Shown here: one piece after another, positions 56,394 through 64,000 of the stretch | How the letters are laid out: the number at the start of each line of letters is the position of its first letter | How positions within the stretch are numbered: position 1 is the stretch's first letter | NCBI GenBank assembly: GCA_016712525.1 | Contig: JADJQX010000007.1 | Coordinates: forward strand, 1,550,001-1,614,000 | From: Myxococcales bacterium | Lineage (GTDB): Bacteria > Myxococcota_A > Polyangia > Polyangiales > Polyangiaceae | Length of the DNA stretch: 64,000 nucleotides | Direction of reading: 5' to 3' | Made by a program: the position numbers and the translations under genes | The notes under the pieces: model-generated | Seen by the model: only the letters and a program-made list of their open reading frames with translations | Told to the model about the DNA's origin: nothing | Databases searched by the model: none

Positions 56394-56491
56394 AACGTCG
56401 ACGAAACGGCCCACCTTCGGGGAGATGCCACCGGCAGGGCCAACGCTCGACGCACGAGGGTCGAGCGGCGCGAGGCGCGAGCGGCACGAAG

Positions 56492-57889
56492 CTACTCGTC
56501 GATGACGCCGTCGATCTTCCGGTAGATGGTGCGCGTCGAGATGCCGAGGAGCTGCGCGGCCACGGACTTGTCGCCCTTCGTGTGGCGGAGCGTCTCGCGG
56601 ATGACGCGGGCCTCGATCTCGGCGAGGGGCGTGCCGATCGGGAACTCGAGCGCGTGCGAGGTCGGCTCACGCGGTGCGACGAGGGCCTCGGGCAAATCCG
56701 CCTCGGTGAGGGTCGACGACCGCGACAGGACGACCGCGCGCTCGATCACGTTCTCGAGCTCGCGCACGTTCCCGGGCCACGGATACTCGAGCAAGCGGTC
56801 GATGGCCTCGCGCGTCGGAACGATCTTGGATTTTCCGTTCTTCGCGCAATAAACGAGCAAGAAGTGGTCGACGAGGAGCGGGATGTCGTCGCGACGCGCG
56901 CGGAGCGGCGGCGCCGTCACCGAGATGACGTTCAGACGGTAATAGAGGTCTTCCCGGAACCTCCCCGCGTGGACCTCCGCGAGCAGATCCCGGTTGGTCG
57001 CCGCTACCACACGCACGTCGGCGCGCGTCGGCTCGCCGCCGAGCGGCTCGTACTCGCCCTCTTGGAGCACACGCAGCAGCTTCACCTGCACGTGCGGCGA
57101 GAGCTCGCCGATCTCGTCGAGGAAGAGCGTGCCCCCGGCCGCGCGGGCGAAGCGCCCGTCCTTTCGGCCAACGGCCCCCGTGAAGGCGCCTCGTTCGTGG
57201 CCGAAGAGCTCGCTCTCGAGGATGGTCTCGGGGATCGCGGCGCAGTTCACCGCGACGAACGGGCCCCGCGCGCGAGCCGATCGGTCGTGGATGGTGCGAG
57301 CGAGCAGCTCCTTGCCCGTGCCGCTCTCCCCCAGGACGAGCACCGTCGCGAGGCTCGGCGCGGCCTGAGCGCACACCTCCACCACGCGGCGTAACCCCGG
57401 AGAGTTCCCCACGATTTCGCGCTTGGAGAGGAGGCGAATTTCCTGTTTCAAGGACTGGTTCTCGGCGACGAGGCGGCCACGCTCCACGGCCTTGCGCACG
57501 CTCTTCACGATCGAGAGGCGGCGCAGGGGCTTCTCGACGAAGTCGTACGCGCCCTCGCGCATGGCCGACACGGCGGCCTCGACCGAGCCGTACGCGGTCA
57601 TGAGCACCACCTCGACCTCGGGGCTGACCTGCTTCACCGCGCGGAGCAGCTCGAGGCCCGTCGTGCCCGGCATCATGAGATCCGTCAGCACCACGTGCAC
57701 CTTGTGCTGCCGCAGGACCTCGAGCCCCTCCTTCGCGTCGAACGCCGTGAGGACGCGCATGTTCTCGCGTTGGAAGATCTTCTCGAGCGACTCGACGTTG
57801 GAGCGTTCGTCGTCGACCACCAGGATCGTCGCCCCGTCACCGGGGGGAGGACCGTTCGTCGCGGGCGGGGTGGGATCGTGATCGGTCAT
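56492..57889 (-). CDS. NtrC-family sigma-54-dependent response regulator
   Basis: In this 465-residue protein the receiver (about 20-135) has phospho-acceptor D70 and K-P near 120. The AAA+ domain has Walker A G-E-S-G-T-G-K-E, the sigma-54-contacting G-A-F-T-G-A loop, and Walker B L-F-L-D-E-I-G-E. The C-terminal Fis-type helix-turn-helix (A-Q-L-L-G-I-S-T-R-T-I-Y-R-K) binds DNA. All elements needed for activation are intact. It lies directly upstream of the secretion operon in the same direction. The histidine kinase at 60062..61006 is the nearest possible partner. Confidence 0.93.
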   Translation of the reverse strand: MTDHDPTPPATNGPPPGDGATILVVDDERSNVESLEKIFQRENMRVLTAFDAKEGLEVLRQHKVHVVLTDLMMPGTTGLELLRAVKQVSPEVEVVLMTAYGSVEAAVSAMREGAYDFVEKPLRRLSIVKSVRKAVERGRLVAENQSLKQEIRLLSKREIVGNSPGLRRVVEVCAQAAPSLATVLVLGESGTGKELLARTIHDRSARARGPFVAVNCAAIPETILESELFGHERGAFTGAVGRKDGRFARAAGGTLFLDEIGELSPHVQVKLLRVLQEGEYEPLGGEPTRADVRVVAATNRDLLAEVHAGRFREDLYYRLNVISVTAPPLRARRDDIPLLVDHFLLVYCAKNGKSKIVPTREAIDRLLEYPWPGNVRELENVIERAVVLSRSSTLTEADLPEALVAPREPTSHALEFPIGTPLAEIEARVIRETLRHTKGDKSVAAQLLGISTRTIYRKIDGVIDE

Positions 57890-57971
57890 GGTCGTCCTGA
57901 CGCCGAGGGGCGACGCGCTCGACCGCGTCGCGAGGCCGAGCCCGGCAGGGCCAGAAGCGGTGAGCCCCGGC

Positions 57972-58499
57972 TCATCTTCCCTCGCCCCCGTCGATTTTTC
58001 GACGCGAGCCGAACCCGAGGCTCGGGCGCACCGACGCGAGCGCCGAGAGGAGATCTCCGCGCAGGTCGAACCGGAGGACGCCGCGCCCGATCTCGACGTC
58101 GCGTGCAGAATACAAGCTAAAGGGCATCGTGGTCGCCGAAGCGAGCGGCGCCACGGGCAGGACCTCGACGAAGCCTCGCAGCGTGAGCTCTTCCCCGGGG
58201 AGGCCCGGCGCGTCGCTCGCGAACGAGATCGTTACGATCGCCTGCATTTCGCCGGCCTCCCGGTAGGTGACGCCACCTTCGACGCGGCGCCCGACGGCGA
58301 GCCCTTCGGCCTCGATGCGACCGGTGACTCGGCCCTCGCGACGGAGAACGGAGGACGTGACCCCGTCGAACGAGAACGCGAGGTGGGCGTCCACGGCGCG
58401 ATCCACGAGCGGGGCGTCGAAGAGGTGGAAGCTGCCCCGGAGATCGAGGGCGAGCCTCACGCCCAAGAGCGGGCGGGGGACGCGCGCGAGGTCGAGCAT
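57972..58499 (-). CDS. Conserved hypothetical protein
   Basis: This 175-residue protein is predicted to be almost entirely beta strands, with alternating charged and hydrophobic residues (G-R-I-E-A-E-G-L-A-V-G and L-T-L-R-G-F-V-E-V-L). There are no cysteines, signal peptide or membrane helix. I do not recognise it. The ATG at 58499 shares one base with the stop of the ferredoxin gene (TGATG), so the two are translationally coupled, suggesting a shared role. Confidence 0.65.
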   Translation of the reverse strand: MLDLARVPRPLLGVRLALDLRGSFHLFDAPLVDRAVDAHLAFSFDGVTSSVLRREGRVTGRIEAEGLAVGRRVEGGVTYREAGEMQAIVTISFASDAPGLPGEELTLRGFVEVLPVAPLASATTMPFSLYSARDVEIGRGVLRFDLRGDLLSALASVRPSLGFGSRRKIDGGEGR

Positions 58500-58819
58500 C
58501 ACGGGTCCTTCGGCGCGACCACGAGGCGAGAGACCACGTCCCCCCGCGCGACGGCGGCCACGATCTCGGGGACGTCGCCCGCCGTGACGTGGCCGTAGCT
58601 CACGTGCTCCGGCTCCTGGACGACGACGGCGCCGATCTCGCAGAGGTCGAGGCACGTCGAACCGCACGCGCGAGCCTCCGCCGCGACGCCCTCTTTCAGG
58701 AGCCCGGCCTTGAGGAGCTTCAAGATTTCCTCGCTGCCCGAGGCAGCGCACGAGCCTTTGGGGTGGCCGTCCTCACGACGGTTCGTGCAGACGAAGAGGT
58801 AGCGCTTTCGGTGGGGCAC
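58499..58819 (-). CDS. Thioredoxin-like [2Fe-2S] ferredoxin
   Basis: In this 106-residue protein the pattern Y-L-F-V-C-T-N, C at 24 (K-G-S-C), then C-G-x-T-C-L-D-L-C-E-x-G matches the thioredoxin-fold 2Fe-2S ferredoxins (as in Aquifex Fd4 and NuoE-like proteins), with four cysteine ligands. V-V-V-Q-E-P-E-x-V-x-Y-G-H-V and V-P-E-I-V complete the family. It carries electrons in the cytoplasm; the partner is unknown. The start is a GTG at 58819, before the conserved P-H-R-K-R-Y. Confidence 0.88.
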   Translation of the reverse strand: MPHRKRYLFVCTNRREDGHPKGSCAASGSEEILKLLKAGLLKEGVAAEARACGSTCLDLCEIGAVVVQEPEHVSYGHVTAGDVPEIVAAVARGDVVSRLVVAPKDP

Positions 58820-58959
58820 GCGTCGACAGTCGGCCCGATCACCGCCCCTCGTCAAGCGCCGCTTTTCGCGGTGGGCGGATTGGTGTAACCCGCACGAGGC
58901 GTCGAGGGCCGGCGCGCACAAGGCCGCGCCCGAACCGTCCGACGACGAAAGGTCCCCAG

Positions 58960-59997
58960 ATGAAACGCGCCGCCATTCTCGCACTCGCTCCTACCCTCGT
59001 TGCGTCCGTCCTCTTCGCGTGCGGCGGAGGAAACGACAACCTCCCGCCTCCCCCGCCTCCCCCGCCTCCCCCGCCGGAGCTCCCGACGGTCACCCCTCCG
59101 CCGTCCTCGACGGCCGACGCCGCCCCCCCGCCCCCGGCCCTCCCGCCCGTCACCCTCGCGGCCGGGCAAGCGAGCCCGGACCCGGCGGCGCCCCTCCCCA
59201 CCGTCAAGATCACCGCCCCGAAGAAGGACGAGGTCGTGCCGGCCGACAAGGCGGGCGACTTCGCCGTGAAGCTCGACGTCAAGAACTGGCAGACGGCCAC
59301 GGGCAGCCAGCACGTCCACCTCATCCTCGACAACAAACCCTACAAGGCCATCTACGACACGAAGGCCGGCGTGAAGCTCTCCGACCTCTCGGGCGGCACG
59401 CTCGAAGAGGGCCAGCACGTGCTCGTCGCCTTCCCGAGCCGCGCGAACCACGAGTCGGTCAAGACGAAGGACGCGCTCGTCGTGCTCCCGTTCTTCGTCG
59501 GCAAGAAGGGCGAGGCCAAGGTCGACGTCAAGAAGCCCATGCTCGTCTACAGCCGCCCGAAGGGGGACTACAAGGGCGACGCCGCCAACCACGTCCTCGT
59601 CGACTTCCAGGTGGCGAACGTCACGCTCGCCGAAGGCAAAGAGCACGTGACGGCCATCGTGAAGGGCCCCGGCATCGAGGGAGAGCTCACCGCGCGCGTC
59701 GAGAAATTCGGCGCCCCGCTCTACCTCGACGGGCTCCGCAACGGCACCTACGAGGTCAAGCTCGAGCTCCGCGGGGCCGACGACAAGGTCCTCCCGGGCC
59801 TCTGGAACACCACCACGCGCACGATCGGCGTCGACCACGACGCGCCGTCCGACCCGGTCGCCGCCCACGGCGGCCACGATCCCTCGAAAGACGCCGACGC
59901 CGGCGCCGCGCCCGTGAAGCCCGCCGCGCCCAAGGCCGCGCCTCCCGCTCCGGCCAAGCCCGCTCCGGCCAAGCCCGCCGCCGCGCCGAAGAAGTAG
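58960..59997 (+). CDS. Proline-rich lipoprotein of unknown function
   Basis: In this 345-residue protein a signal peptide ends in a lipobox with Cys 21 (L-F-A-C). A run of eleven prolines follows, encoded by a CCTCCCCCG-type tandem repeat (about 59043-59075) that may vary in length. The central part has two beta-sandwich-like regions, the first with H-V-H-L-I-L-D-N-x-P-Y and E-G-x-H-V-L. The C-terminus is Lys/Pro/Ala-rich, which suggests contact with the cell wall. No enzyme motif is seen. A strong hairpin follows the stop. Confidence 0.8.
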   Translation: MKRAAILALAPTLVASVLFACGGGNDNLPPPPPPPPPPPELPTVTPPPSSTADAAPPPPALPPVTLAAGQASPDPAAPLPTVKITAPKKDEVVPADKAGDFAVKLDVKNWQTATGSQHVHLILDNKPYKAIYDTKAGVKLSDLSGGTLEEGQHVLVAFPSRANHESVKTKDALVVLPFFVGKKGEAKVDVKKPMLVYSRPKGDYKGDAANHVLVDFQVANVTLAEGKEHVTAIVKGPGIEGELTARVEKFGAPLYLDGLRNGTYEVKLELRGADDKVLPGLWNTTTRTIGVDHDAPSDPVAAHGGHDPSKDADAGAAPVKPAAPKAAPPAPAKPAPAKPAAAPKK

Positions 59998-60010
59998 GCG
60001 CGTGATGCGT

Positions 60011-60039
60011 ACGGACGTGGGCGAGGTGCCCACGTCCGT
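60011..60039 (+). terminator. Perfect 12-bp hairpin after the lipoprotein gene
   Basis: ACGGACGTGGGC (60011-60022) pairs completely with GCCCACGTCCGT (60028-60039) around a 5-nt loop. It lies 13 bp after the lipoprotein stop and 22 bp before the histidine kinase start. No T-tract follows, so termination may be partial, or the hairpin may protect the mRNA end. Confidence 0.6.
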
Positions 60040-60061
60040 GTAGCCTCGCCGAGACGTCATC

Positions 60062-61006
60062 ATGCAGTGGGCCGTGCTCTTCGTCACGCTGGTCTTGTGT
60101 GCGGTCGCCGCGAGCCTGCTCGTGCGGCACCGGCGGCTCGTCGTCGAGCTCGAGACCCAGCGCAAGGATCTCGTCGACCGGAACCGTGAGCTCGCCCACG
60201 CGAGCGACGAGCTCGAGCGCGCGAGCTTCGCCCTCTCCACGGCCGAGGCCAAGGTCGCGCGGAGCGCCCAGCTCGCCGCGGTCGGCGAGCTCGCCGCCAT
60301 GGTCGCCCACGAGGTACGAAACCCCCTCGCCATCATCTCGAACGCCGTCGCCAATCTCGAGAAAAGCGAAATATCTCAAGAAGATAGACAAACCCTCCTC
60401 GGCATCCTCCGCGAGGAGACCACGCGCCTCGATCACCTCGTACGCGACCTCCTCCACTACGCGCGGCCCTTGCGCGTGACGCGCGTCCCCATCCACCTCG
60501 AGGAGGTGCTCGATCGTGTGCGGGCGCGCCTCGCCGACTCGCTCACCTCCGACGTCGTGCTCGAGACCGCCCCCGGAGACGTCGTGCACGGAGATCCCGA
60601 CCTCCTCCGTATGGTGTTCGACAACCTCGTCGACAACGCGCTCCAAGCGATGCACTACTCGGGGCGCGTCGTCATCCGCACGAAGCGCGAGATGCGCGGG
60701 GGCGTCGTCGGCACCACCATCGACGTGGTCGATACGGGCGACGGCATGGACACGGGCGTCCGCGACCGCGCCAAAGATCCGTTCTTCACGACGCGCCAGA
60801 CCGGCACGGGCCTCGGGCTCGTCATCGTCGAGCGCATCGTCATGGCCCACGGCGGGGCGCTCGACCTCTCCTCCAAGTCGGGCGAGGGCACCACGGTGAC
60901 CCTCTTTTTCCCGCACGACACGACGGACGCCGCCGAGCGCCTCCGCCCCCTCATGGACTCGCTCATGGACTCGGCGCCATCGTCCGAGGATCTCCGAAGG
61001 AAATGA
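60062..61006 (+). CDS. Sensor histidine kinase (NtrB-like)
   Basis: This 314-residue protein has one N-terminal membrane helix (about 3-21) with no periplasmic domain, then a coiled-coil helix. The dimerisation/phospho-acceptor region is A-H83-E-V-R-N-P-L, and the ATPase domain has N-L-V-D-N-A-L-Q-A (N box), D-T-G-D-G-M and G-T-G-L-G-L. With no sensor domain it probably responds to partners. Its nearest response regulators are the NtrC-type protein at 56492 and the receiver-XRE protein at 62985. It shares four bases with bioA (ATGA). Confidence 0.9.
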   Translation: MQWAVLFVTLVLCAVAASLLVRHRRLVVELETQRKDLVDRNRELAHASDELERASFALSTAEAKVARSAQLAAVGELAAMVAHEVRNPLAIISNAVANLEKSEISQEDRQTLLGILREETTRLDHLVRDLLHYARPLRVTRVPIHLEEVLDRVRARLADSLTSDVVLETAPGDVVHGDPDLLRMVFDNLVDNALQAMHYSGRVVIRTKREMRGGVVGTTIDVVDTGDGMDTGVRDRAKDPFFTTRQTGTGLGLVIVERIVMAHGGALDLSSKSGEGTTVTLFFPHDTTDAAERLRPLMDSLMDSAPSSEDLRRK

Positions 61007-62325
61007 AGGCCTCGCGATCGCACGTCGTCCGCGCCGACCGCGCGCACGTCTGGCACCCCTACACCGCCGCGGACCTCTGGGAGAACGAAGACCCGATCGT
61101 GGTCACGGCCGCCCACGGCTCTTGGCTCGTCGACGCGGACGGCTCCCACCTCCTCGACGGCAACGCCTCGTGGTGGACGAAGACCCTCGGACACGGTCAC
61201 CCCCGCCTCCGCGAGGCCCTCGCGGCCCAAGCTCGCGCCTTCGACCACGTCGCCTTCGCGGGCATCACGCACGAGCCGGCCGCCCTCTTGGCCGAGGAGC
61301 TCGTCGCCCTCGCGCCCGCGGGCCTATCACGTGTATTTTACACGGACAACGGCTCCGGCGCGATCGAGGTCGCGGTGAAGATCGCCGTGCAGTCCTTCCT
61401 TCAGCGCGGGCTCCCCGCGAAGCGGCGCTTCCTCTCGCTCGACGGCGCGTACCACGGAGACACGATCGGGGCCGCGAGCCTCGGCGGGGTCGACATCTTC
61501 CGAAGGCCGTTCGCCGGGGTTTTGTTCGAGTGTTTTCACGCGGCTCCCGGCGCGACGCCCGAGGCCTTCGCCGCGATCGAGCGAGTCCTCCGCGACAACG
61601 CCGACACGATCGCAGCCGTCTTCGTCGAGCCGGTGCTCCAGGGGGCCGAGGGCATGCGCCTCTATGCGCCGGAGCTCCTCTCCCACTTGCGCACGCTCAC
61701 CCGCGAGCTCGACGTCCTGCTCGTGTGCGACGAGGTCTTCACGGGGTACGGCCGCACGGGGCCGATGTGGGCCTCCGCGCACGCGGGCATCACGCCCGAT
61801 CTGATGTGCCTCGGGAAGGCCTTCGCCCAGGTGCTCCCCATGGGAGCGACGCTCGCCACCGAGGCGCTCTACGACACCTTCCGCGGACCGAAGGAGCACG
61901 CGCTGCTCTACGGCCACACCTTCGCCGGGAACCCGCTCGGGGCCGCGCTCGCTCGCGAGGTGCTCGCCATCTACCGCGACGAGGACGTACTCGGTCAGGT
62001 CGCGGCGAAGTCGAAGGTCGTCGCGAAGGCCATGCACGAGGCGGCGAAGCTGCCTCTCGTGGGCTCGCCGCGCGCGCTCGGCATGATGGGCGCGGTCGAC
62101 CTCGCCGGACACGCGTCTCCCTTCGAGGGCGAGGCCTCGGACTACCTCGGCGCCCTCGGCTGGCGCGTGTACCGCGAGGCGCGAGCGCGCGGGGCGTACC
62201 TCCGGCCGCTCGGCAACACGGTGTACCTCTGCCCGCCGCTCACCATCCCCGACCGGGACCTCGACCGCCTGCTCGCCATCATGCTCGAGTCGATCGAGGC
62301 CGTCACACGCCAAAATCCAAAGTAA
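61003..62325 (+). CDS. bioA: Adenosylmethionine-8-amino-7-oxononanoate aminotransferase
   Basis: This 440-residue PLP enzyme transfers the amino group of S-adenosylmethionine to KAPA, giving DAPA in biotin synthesis. BioA features are: V-W-H-P-Y-T near the start, S-W-W (A-S-W-W-T-K) which is specific to BioA, Y-T-D-N-G-S-G-A-I-E-V phosphate contacts, Y-H-G-D-T-I-G, D-E-V-F-T-G-Y-G-R-T-G and the PLP lysine in L-G-K-A. No other bio genes are adjacent. Overlap with the histidine kinase gene means both are on one transcript. Confidence 0.93.
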   Translation: MKASRSHVVRADRAHVWHPYTAADLWENEDPIVVTAAHGSWLVDADGSHLLDGNASWWTKTLGHGHPRLREALAAQARAFDHVAFAGITHEPAALLAEELVALAPAGLSRVFYTDNGSGAIEVAVKIAVQSFLQRGLPAKRRFLSLDGAYHGDTIGAASLGGVDIFRRPFAGVLFECFHAAPGATPEAFAAIERVLRDNADTIAAVFVEPVLQGAEGMRLYAPELLSHLRTLTRELDVLLVCDEVFTGYGRTGPMWASAHAGITPDLMCLGKAFAQVLPMGATLATEALYDTFRGPKEHALLYGHTFAGNPLGAALAREVLAIYRDEDVLGQVAAKSKVVAKAMHEAAKLPLVGSPRALGMMGAVDLAGHASPFEGEASDYLGALGWRVYREARARGAYLRPLGNTVYLCPPLTIPDRDLDRLLAIMLESIEAVTRQNPK

Positions 62326-62330
62326 GGTCG

Positions 62331-62684
62331 CTACTTTACGAGCACCTTGCTCTTGTACATGCCCATCCCGCACTGAAACGTCAGCGTGCGGGCCTCCCCC
62401 GTGGGGACGACGATCGACACCGCCGTCTTGAGCGGGAGGTCTTTCTTGATCGACAGCTCGGGGAACACGACCTCGGTCGCGCAGGTGTCGTCGCTCGTGC
62501 GGGTGAAGACTAGCTCGAGCTTCTCGCCGCGCTTCGCCTCGACCGAGCTCGGAGAAAATCCGGTGCCGTCGGCCGTGATGGCGACGGTTCCGTTCTTGGG
62601 GGCGACGGGCTCGGAGCCCTTGCAGCCCACGAGCGCGGAGGTGCCAGCGACGAGCGAGATCACGGCGAGGAGAGCCATTCGCAT
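62331..62684 (-). CDS. Cupredoxin-domain lipoprotein
   Basis: This 117-residue protein has a signal peptide with lipobox (A-L-V-G-C), so it should be lipid-anchored. The domain has F-S-P-S-S-V-x-A-K-R-G-E, D-D-T-C-A-T-E-V-V-F-P and F-Q-C-G-M-G-M, a plastocyanin-like fold with Cys and Met candidates for copper binding. It may bind or pass on copper in the periplasm. It ends 5 bp from bioA, which converges, and lies downstream of the tRNA terminator. Confidence 0.82.
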   Translation of the reverse strand: MRMALLAVISLVAGTSALVGCKGSEPVAPKNGTVAITADGTGFSPSSVEAKRGEKLELVFTRTSDDTCATEVVFPELSIKKDLPLKTAVSIVVPTGEARTLTFQCGMGMYKSKVLVK

Positions 62685-62731
62685 GAGGGACGAGGATACC
62701 CTCACCTTCGCCGCGCCGGGAGATCGGGCGG

Positions 62732-62772
62732 ACAAAAAGCCGAAAGGCCCAGCTCGACGAGAGCTAGGCCTT
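62732..62772 (-). terminator. Intrinsic terminator of tRNA-Pro
   Basis: Bases 62744-62755 and 62761-62772 form a 12-position stem with one mismatch and a 5-nt loop. In the direction of the tRNA gene it is followed by TTCGGCTTTTTG, giving a U-rich tail. It lies 36 bp after the tRNA 3' end. Confidence 0.75.
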
Positions 62773-62808
62773 CCGATAACGAGCTCCTGCGAGAGGAGAT
62801 CGGGATTG

Positions 62809-62885
<77 letters not shown>

Positions 62886-62898
62886 TGTGACGGCCCGC

Positions 62899-62927
62899 TT
62901 TATTCCTTTTCGCGAGGCGTTCGTCAA
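62899..62927 (-). promoter_or_regulatory. Promoter of tRNA-Pro
   Basis: On the minus strand TTGACG (62927-62922) and AATAAA (62904-62899) are separated by 17 bp, and the start point would be about seven bases before the mature 5' end. A dyad GGCGTT-N4-AACGCC (62916-62931) overlaps the -35 box. The divergent receiver-XRE gene begins about 60 bp away. Confidence 0.6.
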
Positions 62928-62984
62928 CGCCTTTCGCGAAGGGCTCTCGAAAAAATGATGTAGAAGACTCCTCGGAGGTAGCGC

Positions 62985-63593
62985 ATGCAGCCCGAGATGC
63001 CGGCCGTGAAGATCCTCATCGTCGACGACGACCGCGCCATCTGCGACTACATGCAGACCCTCCTCGAGAAGGACGGGTTCGCGGTCACCACCACGAGCGA
63101 CCCGACGTCGGTCGAGGAGCTCGTTCGGACGGGCGGGTTCCACCTCGTCATCCTCGATCTCATGATGCCCAAGATGGACGGCATCGAGACGCTGAAGCGC
63201 ATCCGGAAGGTCGACAGCGACGTAGCCGTCGTGATCTTCACCGGGTACCCGAACCTCGAGACCGCCGTGGCCTCGATGAAGCTCGACGCCGTCGACTACC
63301 TCAAGAAGCCCATCGTACCGGACGAGTTCCGCGAGGTGCTCGGGCGCATCATGCGCAAGAAGGGCCTCGCGCGGAGCCCCGAAGAGCAGCTCCACCGCGT
63401 GATCGGCGACACGATCCGCCAGCTCCGCAAGGACAAGGATCTCACGCTGAAGCAGATGGCGCGCCGCACGAACCTGAGCGTCTCGCTCCTCTCCCAGATC
63501 GAGCGCGCCGAGTCGTCGGCCTCGATCTCGTCGCTCTACAAAATCGCGCTCGCCCTGGAGTCCCGCATCCAGGATCTCTTCGGCGACTTCTGA
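62985..63593 (+). CDS. Response regulator with XRE-type helix-turn-helix output
   Basis: In this 202-residue protein residues 8-122 are a receiver with phospho-acceptor D58 (V-I-L-D-L-M-M-P), the T-G-Y switch and K-K-P. Residues about 140-195 form an XRE/Cro-type helix-turn-helix (L-T-L-K-Q-M-A-R-R-T-N-L-S-V-S-L-L-S-Q-I-E), not the OmpR, LuxR or Fis outputs usual in response regulators. The ATG at 62985 has a GGAGG site. It is divergent from tRNA-Pro and has no adjacent kinase; the nearest is at 60062. Confidence 0.9.
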   Translation: MQPEMPAVKILIVDDDRAICDYMQTLLEKDGFAVTTTSDPTSVEELVRTGGFHLVILDLMMPKMDGIETLKRIRKVDSDVAVVIFTGYPNLETAVASMKLDAVDYLKKPIVPDEFREVLGRIMRKKGLARSPEEQLHRVIGDTIRQLRKDKDLTLKQMARRTNLSVSLLSQIERAESSASISSLYKIALALESRIQDLFGDF

Positions 63594-63643
63594 AGATCTG
63601 CCGAAACGACACCAAAAAGCATAGCAGTATTGGGCACTTAGGC

Positions 63644-63663
63644 CGACGCTCGCGCGAGCGTCG
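63644..63663. repeat. Perfect 20-bp palindrome after the receiver-XRE gene
   Basis: CGACGCTCGCGCGAGCGTCG is self-complementary across its whole length. It lies 51 bp after the stop of the receiver-XRE gene and 62 bp before the next start. It may be a terminator hairpin without T-tract, or an operator of the following gene. Confidence 0.4.
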
Positions 63664-63724
63664 CGACGACGTCTCGGCGCGCCCGGCCGCGTGCCGAACG
63701 CGCTCCGCGTGGTAGCGTCGCGCC

Positions 63725-64000
63725 ATGCTCTCGCGCCGCGCCCTCTGTGCCTTTACCCTCACCGCCTGCGCCGTCGCCTCGGCGACGACCATCGGAGCTC
63801 ACGACGCGCGTGCGGCGTGGCCCCCGGCGCGCGGCGCCGACATGCGCGACAAGACCAACTGGCCGAACGACTACGCGGCGCGATGGAACTACGCCTCGTT
63901 CCTCCCCGAGCAGCAGCCCGGGACGCCGCCCTACCTGTCGGCCGACAAGAAGCTCGGCGCCTCGGGCATGAGCATCGACAAGGCGTGGACCTTCACCGTG
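63725..64000 (+). CDS. N-terminus of a secreted protein, probably a subtilisin-like protease (3' end outside window)
   Basis: The 92 visible residues start with a signal peptide (1-31, ending A-H-D-A-R-A-A). The following D-K-T-N-W-P-N-D, W-N-Y-A-S-F-L-P-E and the last residues G-M-S-I-D-K-A-W resemble the region before the catalytic Asp of large S8 proteases in this phylum. The catalytic residues are beyond the window, so the family is a prediction only. The ATG at 63725 is the first codon with an acceptable signal peptide. Confidence 0.6.
   Translation, partial: MLSRRALCAFTLTACAVASATTIGAHDARAAWPPARGADMRDKTNWPNDYAARWNYASFLPEQQPGTPPYLSADKKLGASGMSIDKAWTFTV

Noticed and set aside
56389..56394. 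TTGACA as -35 box of a vegetative promoter for gspC
   Set aside because: No -10-like sequence is found at 16-18 bp; the box is part of the TGACAAGTTGTCA palindrome.
59043..59075. Simple-sequence repeat CCTCCCCCG as a regulatory repeat
   Set aside because: It lies inside the lipoprotein gene and encodes its polyproline run, so it is described there.

Overview
The window is very GC-rich chromosomal DNA with almost no non-coding space. The gene content points to a Myxococcota-type deltaproteobacterium (a Polyangia-like lineage is the best guess): PP2C phosphatases and Hanks-type kinases, PilZ- and DUF4388-type proteins, a receiver-XRE fusion, a complete Gsp type II secretion operon, and Gly/Pro-rich linkers. 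No IS element, integrase, rRNA or CRISPR array was seen. There is one tRNA gene, tRNA-Pro(CGG), with its own promoter and terminator. Layout: (1) 0-9 kb: a PP2C phosphatase broken by an in-frame TAG, small conserved proteins, clpS-clpA, a PA0069-type radical SAM protein, an M1 metallopeptidase and a membrane protein. (2) 9-15 kb: glgA, an RluA-type pseudouridine synthase, then a zinc-finger/ParA fusion gene followed by a ribbon-helix-helix gene, with an iterated repeat array upstream; then a sigma-region-4-only DNA-binding protein. (3) 15-21 kb: an alpha/beta-hydrolase-fold protein without its nucleophile serine, and an Opp/Dpp-type peptide transporter lacking ATPase genes. (4) 20-31 kb: a membrane-anchored receiver/DUF4388 protein, an SPFH/zinc-ribbon protein, a repeat protein related to one at 1.5-2.3 kb, and three successive GT-C-like membrane proteins. 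(5) 32.9-38.1 kb: a compact island of PP2C phosphatase, divergent kinase with zinc ribbon and predicted propeller tail, nicotinamidase-like hydrolase, vWA protein and NrtR-type Nudix/winged-helix regulator, preceded by a promoter carrying a perfect 17-bp palindrome. (6) 38-40.5 kb: a PilZ-like protein and a canonical Ser/Thr kinase. (7) 40.6-57.9 kb, minus strand: a sigma-54 activator, then gspC, a small unknown membrane protein, gspD, E, F, a GspG-like protein, G, H, I, J, K, L, M, N and btpA. (8) 58-64 kb: a thioredoxin-like ferredoxin, a proline-rich lipoprotein, a histidine kinase overlapping bioA, a cupredoxin lipoprotein, tRNA-Pro, the receiver-XRE regulator and the start of a probable secreted protease. 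The island at 32.9-38.1 kb is the most interesting system. It combines TerY-like vWA/phosphatase/kinase signalling with NAD-salvage and NAD-sensing components under one candidate operator. Second is the zinc-finger ParA/RHH pair with an iteron-like array, which resembles a partition or positioning module. Third is the type II secretion operon, which has an adjacent sigma-54 activator, a well-spaced -24/-12 motif, a palindrome at enhancer distance, and non-standard extra subunits.
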